NCBI GenBank assembly: GCA_043736395.1
Contig: JAYTCQ010000029.1
Coordinates: forward strand, 1 to 5,944
Reading direction: 5' to 3'
DNA from: JAFDVL01 sp043736395
Lineage (GTDB): Bacteria; Acidobacteriota; Blastocatellia; RBC074
DNA length: 5,944 nt
Of this stretch, positions 1 through 5,429 are shown one piece after another; position 1 is the stretch's first letter; each line of letters starts with the position of its first letter. The notes beneath the pieces were generated by a model. The model was given only the letters and a program-made list of their open reading frames with translations, searched no databases and was not told the DNA's origin. The translations under genes were made by a program, and so were the position numbers.

Positions 1-2
1 AA

Positions 3-92
3 GACAAAATTGAAGACAGCGAATGGTTAAGTGAATTAGTTAGAATATCACTGAATGAATTACCAGCACCAAAACCGAAAAAGAAAAAATGA
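3..92 (+). CDS. C-terminal end of an unknown protein (partial, cut by window start)
   Basis: An open frame enters from the left edge and ends at TGA 90-92, giving 29 residues that begin DKIEDSEWLSELVR and end in a Pro/Lys-rich tail (PAPKPKKKK). The residue mix (Asp, Glu, Leu, Ile, Lys) and the basic tail look like a real protein terminus rather than chance. The DNA is AT-rich like the next gene, which starts 32 bases later on the same strand, so the two may be co-transcribed or share one cassette. The fragment is too short to assign a family. The reading frame is seen directly; that it is a real gene is inferred. Confidence 0.5.
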   Translation, partial: DKIEDSEWLSELVRISLNELPAPKPKKKK

Positions 93-124
93 CAACAACG
101 GCTATTTGCTGACTTTTACCGAAG

Positions 125-577
125 ATGAAAAGTAAGACAAACATAAAACTACCGCTGACAGACGTTGAAAAAGCAAATTTGAGAAAGAACAAAATCAAAA
201 TTGCAGACATTCTTGACTTTGCAACAGACGGATTAGAAGTATTGCTTAACGCTACAACCGAACGAGCAAAAGAAATTTATGCGTTAGCAGAATTTCAAAC
301 TGTTCCGTCAGTCGGAATAAAATTTGCCGAAGACCTTGTGTTTTTAGGTTACTATTCGCTAAACGAACTAAAAAAAGGATATTGGACAGACCCTTGCGTT
401 GAAGACCAGCTCAGATTAGTAGTAAACTTTGCAAACACACACGAGACGAAAAAAACGTGGTGGGACTTTACGGAAGAACGAAAAAAGTTTCGTACTGAAA
501 ACGGCTATCCAAAAAGCAGACCTCAAAAATCGTGGGTTGAAATATTAGGATATGTACAGAAAGACAAAAACGACTAA
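125..577 (+). CDS. Helix-hairpin-helix protein of the Cdd1 (pathogenicity locus) type
   Basis: This 150-residue protein has a helix-hairpin-helix segment at about residues 57-84 (FQTVPSVGIKFAEDL, then LGYYSLNELKK), the form that binds DNA backbone without sequence specificity. The C-terminal part has features I associate with the Cdd1 family: a Cys at 91, WWDFTEERK at 112-120, and GYPKSRP at 127-133. Residues 1-50 are a charged helical lead-in (LTDVEKANLRKNKIKIADIL). The molecular role of Cdd1 proteins is not established; DNA binding is the reasonable guess. No Shine-Dalgarno precedes the ATG, as is usual in Bacteroidota, and codon use is AT-rich, unlike the - strand genes that follow. The stop codon lies one base before an attC-like inverted repeat, so the gene may be integron cassette cargo. 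The family call is from remembered motifs, not a search. Confidence 0.75.
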   Translation: MKSKTNIKLPLTDVEKANLRKNKIKIADILDFATDGLEVLLNATTERAKEIYALAEFQTVPSVGIKFAEDLVFLGYYSLNELKKGYWTDPCVEDQLRLVVNFANTHETKKTWWDFTEERKKFRTENGYPKSRPQKSWVEILGYVQKDKND

Positions 578-578
578 C

Positions 579-770
579 CGCTAACATGGGGTTTTGTGCA
601 AGCAGGGCTTGACGTTCAAACTTCGGCTGTTTGCATCGCTGTACTTTGGTTCGGGCTGGACAGAATTCTGTTGGGCTTTTAGTTGTTATCTTGTAGTTTT
701 ATTTCTTTATTGGGCTTCAGTTCCGGGCTGGACAATCAACAATGCCCTGCCTGCACAAAGCCCTGTTCGT
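579..770 (+). other. attC-like recombination site (long imperfect inverted repeat)
   Basis: The left arm at 583-608 (AACATGGGG..., core TTTTGTGCAAGCAGGGC at 592-608) is complementary to the right arm at 744-767 (core GCCCTGCCTGCACAAAG, ending CCCTGTT). Aligned by hand, 22 of 24 positions agree and the left arm carries two extra bases. The outer ends read CTAACA (581-586) and TGTTCG (764-769), resembling the AAC/GTT boxes at the ends of integron attC sites. The structure begins one base after a stop codon, as in gene cassettes. At about 190 bases it is longer than most described attC sites, and the outer boxes do not fully match the RYYYAAC/GTTRRRY consensus. The arms are seen directly; the attC role is inferred. 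Otherwise it could be a large intergenic hairpin or another mobile-element end. Confidence 0.5.
650..734 (+). repeat. Short direct repeats inside the attC-like loop
   Basis: TTCGGGCTGGACA at 650-662 recurs as TTCCGGGCTGGACA at 721-734, and TTGGGCTT with a following AGTT occurs at 671 and 710. They lie between the two arms of the inverted repeat and encode nothing convincing. They may reflect internal duplication that lengthened the loop. Confidence 0.5.
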
Positions 771-789
771 TCTCCAAAAATCTGACACA

Positions 790-2655
790 TCACACATACA
801 AGGAAGCAGGATACCTTTCCTTCGGCATACCTACCTTCCGCGCCACGACAAAGATATTATCTCCTCTTAGTTCCGCCGAAAATTGTAACTCTTTCAATAA
901 CTCCAAAGTCGCCGGATTTGACTTAGCCCAGACGTCTTCGGTTTCTAACTCTACTACTGCAAACCCTGCCGCTTCTAAAAATGTTTTCACTGTCTCTGGT
1001 GTATGTTCGTGGTAGTGCTGTTCGGCGGCATCCTTCAAATTGTATTTCATCCACAAATATGGCGGGTAGCCGGTTAGTAATCCTTCGATGGCTCTGACGC
1101 TGGTGATGTTGGGGGTGGTTAGAAATAGTAGTCCGTCGTCAGCGAGTACGCGGTTGCTTTCCCAAAATAAATGCATCGGATCGCGGCTGAAATGTTCGAG
1201 CATTTCGCAGCAGATGATGGTTTGAAAAGTCTTGTCGGGGTACGGAAATGCTTCGGTTTCGGCATTGAAATACGTCGTCGTAAATGAATGTTCTTCGTTG
1301 CCTTTGATTTGTTTTGTGATACGCTTTTCGACGGTTCCTGAAATGGCTCCTTCCTTCCAATCGGCGCAAGCGATGTCGGTGTATCCGGCAAATTTCTTGA
1401 TCGCTGGCGTGAAGAAAAAACAGCTGCCAAGTTCTAATAATTTTGCATTCGATTTTCGGGGTGGAGGAATCCGGTTGATCGTTGTCACGAAGCGGCGCAG
1501 GTGCGTTTCGGCGTAGGAAAGATGATCGGGATTTTTTTCGTCTACAAAGCTCAGAATGTAATCGGCGACTTCGCGGTCTTCTTTTGAGAATTTTTTCAGG
1601 CTCTCAATCGCTTCTTTTTTCCATTCGATAATTTTGAAGTAATGCGCTTTGGATTTTTCCGGGTTATCTTCAAAATGCCTATCAACATTAGCCTTTATGT
1701 CTTCGAGAGCGGGACGGCTGGCGGTGAGCGCATCAAATTTTTTCAGATGATCTTTGATCGCTTCTGAATTTTCAGGTTTCGCTTCGAGCAAAATCCGCAT
1801 CGCGCGGCGCATTTGATCCAGGCGTTTTTCTGAGTGCTGCAACAACAAATCCGTCCGCGCAATCACATCATCGCCGATGCGTACCAAACGATCATCAACG
1901 TATTTTTCACGCGTAAACAGCCGTTCTTCAGTTCCCTTTTCGTAAGCGGAAATGCGGCGATCAAGATTCACTTCCTGATTGCCGAGGCGATCATCAATCC
2001 GGTTATCAAGACTGCGCGTACGTTGCTCGATGGTCGAAGCCAGCGTCGCGCCAAGCGTCGTATTTTGTACAGTTACATTCGTTTCAAGGGCCGAAAAACG
2101 CTCTTCAATTCGTTCGTCAACAACGGTTTCATATTTCGTTAACCGTTCGCCCAGTGTAGTCGTAAATTCTGTAAATTTTTCTTCGATGCGCGCCTGCAAA
2201 GTTTCAAATTTTTCTTCGATGCGCTGCTCAATCACATCCAATCGGCTTTCCAAATTTTGACGTGTCGCGATGATGTCATTACGCACATCGTCGGCTTTGT
2301 CATTCACTGCGTCCAGGCTTATTTCAAATTGAGTTTGAGCTGTTTCGACGGTATCTATCCGCTGTTCAATCTCTCCGAGGCGCGGTTCAGCGGCATCCAG
2401 TCTTGTTTCGGTTTCGCTGATTCGCGCATCGGTTTTTGTGTGATTATTCTCAACGTCGTCTAGCCTTTTTTCGGATGCATCTAAACGCGGCTCGGCTAAA
2501 TCCAGGCGATGCTCAGCTTGATCCAAGCGCGGTTCTGCTTCATTCAGACGTAGCTCTACGCGGTCATGACGTTCGCCGTCAGTGTGGCGCAACTGTTTTT
2601 GATCTTCGAGGAAGAGGCGACGAAAATTATTGATGAAGACCTGAAGGTTGTTCAT
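790..2655 (-). CDS. Coiled-coil protein with C-terminal SAM-dependent methyltransferase domain
   Basis: This 621-residue protein has two parts. Residues about 30-290 are almost all charged coiled coil with heptads of the form RLDxAEx (RLDQAEH, RLDLAEP, RLDASEK at 43-63), followed by less regular Glu/Arg-rich helix. A helical linker at 290-400 leads to a class I methyltransferase domain (Methyltransf_11-like): motif I region LLELGSCFFF at 406-415, an acidic residue at D432, FPYPDKTFQTIICCEMLEHF at 470-489, then NRVLADDGLLFLTTPN and HYHEHTPETVKTFLEAAGF, typical of this fold. Motif I lacks the usual GxGxG. There is no signal peptide or membrane segment. The gene follows a GT4 glycosyltransferase by 47 bases, so a sugar or glycan acceptor is a sensible inference; the coiled coil could be an oligomerisation stalk or a spacer. 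The Shine-Dalgarno is weak, but the ATG begins a plausible helix. The methyltransferase fold is fairly sure; the substrate is unknown. Confidence 0.85.
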   Translation of the reverse strand: MNNLQVFINNFRRLFLEDQKQLRHTDGERHDRVELRLNEAEPRLDQAEHRLDLAEPRLDASEKRLDDVENNHTKTDARISETETRLDAAEPRLGEIEQRIDTVETAQTQFEISLDAVNDKADDVRNDIIATRQNLESRLDVIEQRIEEKFETLQARIEEKFTEFTTTLGERLTKYETVVDERIEERFSALETNVTVQNTTLGATLASTIEQRTRSLDNRIDDRLGNQEVNLDRRISAYEKGTEERLFTREKYVDDRLVRIGDDVIARTDLLLQHSEKRLDQMRRAMRILLEAKPENSEAIKDHLKKFDALTASRPALEDIKANVDRHFEDNPEKSKAHYFKIIEWKKEAIESLKKFSKEDREVADYILSFVDEKNPDHLSYAETHLRRFVTTINRIPPPRKSNAKLLELGSCFFFTPAIKKFAGYTDIACADWKEGAISGTVEKRITKQIKGNEEHSFTTTYFNAETEAFPYPDKTFQTIICCEMLEHFSRDPMHLFWESNRVLADDGLLFLTTPNITSVRAIEGLLTGYPPYLWMKYNLKDAAEQHYHEHTPETVKTFLEAAGFAVVELETEDVWAKSNPATLELLKELQFSAELRGDNIFVVARKVGMPKERYPASLYV

Positions 2656-2664
2656 AATCTTAAA

Positions 2665-2704
2665 CAGAAGACGCCCTTACTGCGTGCGGGCTTCTGCATT
2701 TTTT
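2665..2704. repeat. Intergenic hairpin, possible terminator or REP-like repeat
   Basis: CAGAAG-ACG-CCC (2665-2676) and GGGCTTCTG (2688-2696) form a 9-bp stem with a 3-base bulge and an 11-base loop. On the + strand two bases separate the stem from TTTTTT at 2699-2704, the shape of an intrinsic terminator. On the - strand, the one the flanking genes use, only TTT follows. It fills most of the gap between the glycosyltransferase and methyltransferase genes. It could attenuate transcription, protect mRNA ends, or be a copy of a dispersed palindromic repeat. Confidence 0.45.
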
Positions 2705-3836
2705 ATTTATTCTTTTTCTTGACCCAGTCCTGAAAGACTTCGTCATAGACGGCTTGTGTTTCGCGGGCAGCGCGTTCCCACGAAAATAATTTCGAGCGTT
2801 CGAGTCCAGCTCGCCTGAAGTTTTGACGCTGCTCGCGATCATTTAATAAACTGGCTATCGCGCCGCTTAATTCACCAACGTCGTTGGGATTCACCATAAT
2901 TCCGGCCTCTCCGATGACTTCCGGCAAGCTCGAAGTATTTGACGTAATCACTGCCGCGCCGCACGCCATTGCTTCCAGCGGAGGCAGCCCGAAACCTTCA
3001 TATAAGGAAGGATAGACAAACGCTTCACACGCTGAATAGAGCGCTGGCAAATCTTCATCATCCACGTATCCGGTGAATTTCACCATTCGCTGCAATCTCA
3101 ATTCTGCCACCTGCTCAAAAACTTCTTCATCCAACCAACCGCGTCCACCGCACAAGACCAATTGCGGACGATGATCCGTGTGCTTCAATAATTCGTTATA
3201 TGCCTGAATCAGTTTAATTAAATTTTTTCGCGGTTCAATGGTTCCGGTGTAAAGCAAATAGGGTCGCTGGACGCCGTGCTTTTCCAGAACATCCTGACAA
3301 TCTTCGAGCTGAAGCGGCTTCATTTTTTCGCGAGCTGCTTCGTGGACGACTCTGATTTTGTCGTCTTTAATTCGTAAATGTTTTTTGATTTCGTCGCGGG
3401 TGGCTTCACTAGGAGCGATCAACATATCGGCACGCTTCGCCATGATCGGAATCCGCCGTTTGCCGCGCTGGACGTTCTTTGATTCGTGCGTCAGGCTTTG
3501 TGAATACAACGATAAATCATGAACGGTGACGACTGTCGGGCAAGGTGCAAAAACGGGGACGCAGTAATTTGTGCCGTGAAATAAATCCACCGGAGAGATA
3601 TTCAGCAATGCAGGTAGTCCCATCAGCCACCACTTGCGAAAAGCGGGACGCACGGGAGTAAATCGTTTTGATAAATTTTCAAATCGAGTCTGATCGAAAT
3701 TGAAATCAAAGGGAGAAATCAATTCGTATTGGTGATCGTGGTGGGTGCGGGCTAACCATTCAGCCAGTGCGTCGGTGTAATGTCCGACGCCTGTTTTAGC
3801 CGCCACAAGGGGAATCGCATCTATGGCTACTCGCAT
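2703..3836 (-). CDS. Glycosyltransferase family 4 (GT-B fold, retaining)
   Basis: This 377-residue protein has the usual length and layout of a GT4 enzyme, which moves a sugar from a nucleotide donor to a growing glycan at the cytoplasmic membrane face. The N-terminal acceptor half begins MRVAIDAIPLV with the loop KTGVGHY at 14-20 and has DLFHGTNY (84-91) and TVVTVHDLS (101-109). The C-terminal donor half has YTGTIEPRKNL (196-206), LVLCGGRGW (226-234), FTGYVDDEDLPALY (254-267) and the family's EX7E signature, E280 and E288 within YEGFGLPPLEAMACG. It closely resembles mannosyl/rhamnosyltransferases of O-antigen and exopolysaccharide pathways, but donor and acceptor cannot be read from the sequence. 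The start is 25 bases after the preceding gene's stop, so co-transcription is likely. The Shine-Dalgarno is weak (GGA ten bases before ATG). Confidence 0.92.
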   Translation of the reverse strand: MRVAIDAIPLVAAKTGVGHYTDALAEWLARTHHDHQYELISPFDFNFDQTRFENLSKRFTPVRPAFRKWWLMGLPALLNISPVDLFHGTNYCVPVFAPCPTVVTVHDLSLYSQSLTHESKNVQRGKRRIPIMAKRADMLIAPSEATRDEIKKHLRIKDDKIRVVHEAAREKMKPLQLEDCQDVLEKHGVQRPYLLYTGTIEPRKNLIKLIQAYNELLKHTDHRPQLVLCGGRGWLDEEVFEQVAELRLQRMVKFTGYVDDEDLPALYSACEAFVYPSLYEGFGLPPLEAMACGAAVITSNTSSLPEVIGEAGIMVNPNDVGELSGAIASLLNDREQRQNFRRAGLERSKLFSWERAARETQAVYDEVFQDWVKKKNK

Positions 3837-3861
3837 TTATTAAAAGTCCGACAAGCTGATC

Positions 3862-4560
3862 TCAATTCTCAACTCTCCGAATTCCTTTCCGTTCAGCATC
3901 AAACACTGGCAAGCTCAAAGATTTTTCAAATCGGATTCTCAGGATTGTCCCGGTATCTAACCGTAAATCACCGCCTTTGGTCATCAGGACTCCGGCCACA
4001 GCGCCTGCTCCGGCGCCAATAATCGCACCGCCGATGCCGCCGAAAATTCCGCCTAATGACCCCATTCCAGCGCCCACTCCGGCGTTACGTGCGGTACGCC
4101 CACCTGAACGTCCGCCCTGAACTTTGCCTTCACTATCCTTGGCGCGATATTTTTCGTCATTGGAATAATCATCAACGGCCAGCACTGTCACGGAAACTTT
4201 TTCAGAGCCGTAAGGCATCAGCATCGTACTGAAAGTCAATTTTAAGGAAGAATTTTTTTGGCCTTTTTTGGCGCGCATCACTTCACTCACTCGTCCAAAA
4301 AATGGAGCGCCTTTGGCGATCAGAACCTGCCCATCGTCCGTACGAACATCTTCGAAAAGGACGGCGTTCACTTCATCGCCAACTTCACTAATTTTGGTGC
4401 TGACAGGCGTTTGCAAAGATAATTTTGCCAAAGCACCTTCAGGTAGAATGATTGAATTTTTATCGGTAGATAGCTTTTCGGATTTGTCCGCTTCTGCGGT
4501 TTGCGCTGCCAGAGATAAACTGAATAAAGCTATCAAAAAAAGACTCAAAAGCTGTTTCAT
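3862..4560 (-). CDS. Exported glycine-zipper protein of unknown function
   Basis: The product is 232 residues from the ATG at 4560-4558, chosen over an in-frame TTG two codons upstream because GGAG lies seven bases before this ATG. It opens with a signal peptide (MKQLLSLFLIALFSLSLAAQ), with likely cleavage near A19 or after AEA at 22-24; there is no lipobox cysteine. Residues about 37-130 look beta-rich (GDEVNAVLFEDVRTDDGQVLIAKGAPFFGRV), recalling the TrbI/VirB10-like beta domain in which a 'cost-free' start value (ipaG-type) is followed by a G-x-V strand. Residues 149-198 are a Gly/Ala-rich zipper (GAGMGSLGGIFGGIGGAI and following) able to insert in or pack against a membrane, followed by GTILRIRFEKSLSLPV. 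An envelope location is well supported. The biochemical role is unknown, and the gene is followed closely by the glycosyltransferase. Confidence 0.8.
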   Translation of the reverse strand: MKQLLSLFLIALFSLSLAAQTAEADKSEKLSTDKNSIILPEGALAKLSLQTPVSTKISEVGDEVNAVLFEDVRTDDGQVLIAKGAPFFGRVSEVMRAKKGQKNSSLKLTFSTMLMPYGSEKVSVTVLAVDDYSNDEKYRAKDSEGKVQGGRSGGRTARNAGVGAGMGSLGGIFGGIGGAIIGAGAGAVAGVLMTKGGDLRLDTGTILRIRFEKSLSLPVFDAERKGIRRVEN

Positions 4561-4567
4561 AAACAAT

Positions 4568-4571
4568 CTCC
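4568..4571 (-). promoter_or_regulatory. Ribosome binding site GGAG for the glycine-zipper gene
   Basis: On the - strand GGAG is followed by ATTGTTT and then ATG at 4560. The seven-base spacing is ideal and decides for the ATG over the TTG at 4566-4564, which lies only one base from the GGAG. Confidence 0.7.
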
Positions 4572-4621
4572 ATAAAGCTTCGAAGAAGGGACAACGAAGT
4601 TGTAATAATTAACGATGATGC

Positions 4622-4918
4622 TCAACGCTTAATATCGCTTTTCATCACGTCGCGAATTTCGGTGTCAAAGCCGCGTGAACGATCACGATTGGCTTCCTGC
4701 AATTCACTCGCGCCAGTGGCTCTGCGCAACAAACGCACAGCTCCATCACGCGATTTTTTAATTTCTCGCCGCCCGTCTTCGAGCAAAATCTCAATGGCTT
4801 GACCGCCCTCAAGCATCCGAACGATTTCGCCGTAGCTAACGCCTGAGCCGGTCGCGTAAGAGACTTCATCTCCGATACGATATTCTGTCGGTGGTTTTTT
4901 ATTGTTGCTGGCTACCAT
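4622..4918 (-). CDS. Small basic protein with SH3/Tudor-like core
   Basis: This 98-residue protein has a compact beta core at about 12-65: YRIGDEVSYATGSGVSYGEIVRML, then AIEILLEDGRREIKKSRDGAVRLL. The pattern GD-x-V, then G-x-I, then a strand ending in DG and a K/R-rich turn resembles small SH3/Tudor barrels such as the DUF2945/HVA1 group; this is a fold-level resemblance only. The C-terminal third is charged and helical (SELQEANRDRSRGFDTEIRDV). There is no signal peptide, so it is probably cytoplasmic, and the basic surface would suit nucleic acid binding, which is an inference. GGAG eight bases before the ATG supports the start. It is 62 bases downstream of the acidic protein gene, with its own promoter candidate in that gap, and 61 bases before the next gene's start. 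Confidence 0.75.
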   Translation of the reverse strand: MVASNNKKPPTEYRIGDEVSYATGSGVSYGEIVRMLEGGQAIEILLEDGRREIKKSRDGAVRLLRRATGASELQEANRDRSRGFDTEIRDVMKSDIKR

Positions 4919-4926
4919 AAAGAGAA

Positions 4927-4930
4927 CTCC
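4927..4930 (-). promoter_or_regulatory. Ribosome binding site GGAG for the Tudor-like gene
   Basis: On the - strand GGAG is followed by eight bases (TTCTCTTT) and the ATG at 4918, supporting that start. Confidence 0.6.
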
Positions 4931-4955
4931 AGGAAGTGGGTTGGATGAAGTGTTG

Positions 4956-4984
4956 ATTGTAGTGGTTGCCCGTCAAAGTTTCAA
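4956..4984 (-). promoter_or_regulatory. Sigma-70-like promoter for the Tudor-like gene
   Basis: On the - strand TTGAAA (4984-4979, five of six matches to TTGACA), a 17-base spacer and TACAAT (4961-4956, five of six matches to TATAAT) form a well-spaced promoter. The -35 box overlaps the stop codon of the upstream gene (4983-4981). Transcription would start near 4949, leaving a leader of about 30 bases containing the GGAG site. Such a motif can arise by chance, so this is a candidate only. Confidence 0.45.
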
Positions 4985-5385
4985 TCTACATCTACGTTCA
5001 GTTCTTCCATCAGGTCATCGCCCGCGCTTTTCGGGATGCGGTAATACCACCAATTTTCTTTGCTACTCCAACCTTCTTCTTCTGCCACTTCATCGCTCCA
5101 CAAACATTCTTCAATTTTTTTGGTGAGTGATTTCATCTGCTCATCGGCTTCACTGATGCGGTGATCGAATTTTGTTTTATCCGCTGCGGGAGCGACCGCC
5201 AACGCGTCGTGCAAAAGCTGGCGCGAATCGAGATCGTTCAGGAAATCATCGAGACCCAATTGATATTCATCAGCAACGGCTTCGACGACGCCTTCCCACG
5301 TGTCAACCAAACCGGCTAATCCGTCTTTGACGATGTGATCGCCACATCCTTTATCTTTTAAAAATTCAGTTACTGGATCGCTCAT
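4981..5385 (-). CDS. Acidic cytoplasmic protein, candidate immunity/inhibitor protein
   Basis: I do not recognise a named family. The 134-residue product has no signal peptide or membrane segment and is strongly acidic: 34 Asp/Glu against 13 Lys/Arg by count. Predicted features are mostly helical (TEFLKDKGCGDHIVKDGLAGLV, EGVVEAVADEYQLGLDDFLNDLDSRQLL split across 31-58), with a C-terminal WSSKENWWYYRIPKS segment rich in aromatics at 106-120. It begins 44 bases after the stop of a basic nuclease-like lipoprotein gene on the same strand. A small acidic cytoplasmic protein just downstream of an exported RNase-like protein is the arrangement of barnase and barstar, so an inhibitor role is proposed from context and charge alone. 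No Shine-Dalgarno is visible before the ATG, so translation may be coupled to the upstream gene or the start may be slightly off. Confidence 0.75.
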   Translation of the reverse strand: MSDPVTEFLKDKGCGDHIVKDGLAGLVDTWEGVVEAVADEYQLGLDDFLNDLDSRQLLHDALAVAPAADKTKFDHRISEADEQMKSLTKKIEECLWSDEVAEEEGWSSKENWWYYRIPKSAGDDLMEELNVDVD

Positions 5386-5429
5386 AAAATTTTTCGGAGG
5401 CGCAAACGAGACGCTTACGTTGTATGCTT

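Noticed and set aside
93..124. Second attC-like site between the first two + strand genes
   Set aside because: The 32-base gap has no inverted repeat or AAC/GTT boxes, so if a cassette exists it would hold both genes.
594..1015. Two overlapping + strand open frames (594-785 and 683-1015)
   Set aside because: They run through the inverted repeat and antisense to the methyltransferase C-terminus; the translations look like shadow sequence with no family features.
2440..2570. CRISPR-like regular repeats
   Set aside because: The regular spacing is the 21-base codon period of coiled-coil heptads, in frame and without spacers.
1119..2633. Several open frames of 65-103 codons on both strands inside the methyltransferase gene
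   Set aside because: All are out of frame with a long, well-supported coding region with recognisable domains.
2660..2842. 60-codon - strand frame across the hairpin and glycosyltransferase end
   Set aside because: It overlaps the GT4 C-terminus in another frame and the hairpin; there is no coding signature.
4564..4566. TTG start for the glycine-zipper gene
   Set aside because: The GGAG site lies only one base upstream of it but seven bases before the ATG at 4560, which also gives a normal signal peptide start.
4578..4603. Palindromes CTTCGAAG and ACAACGAAGTTGT before the glycine-zipper gene as an operator
   Set aside because: Both are short, no convincing promoter lies next to them, and such palindromes are expected by chance.
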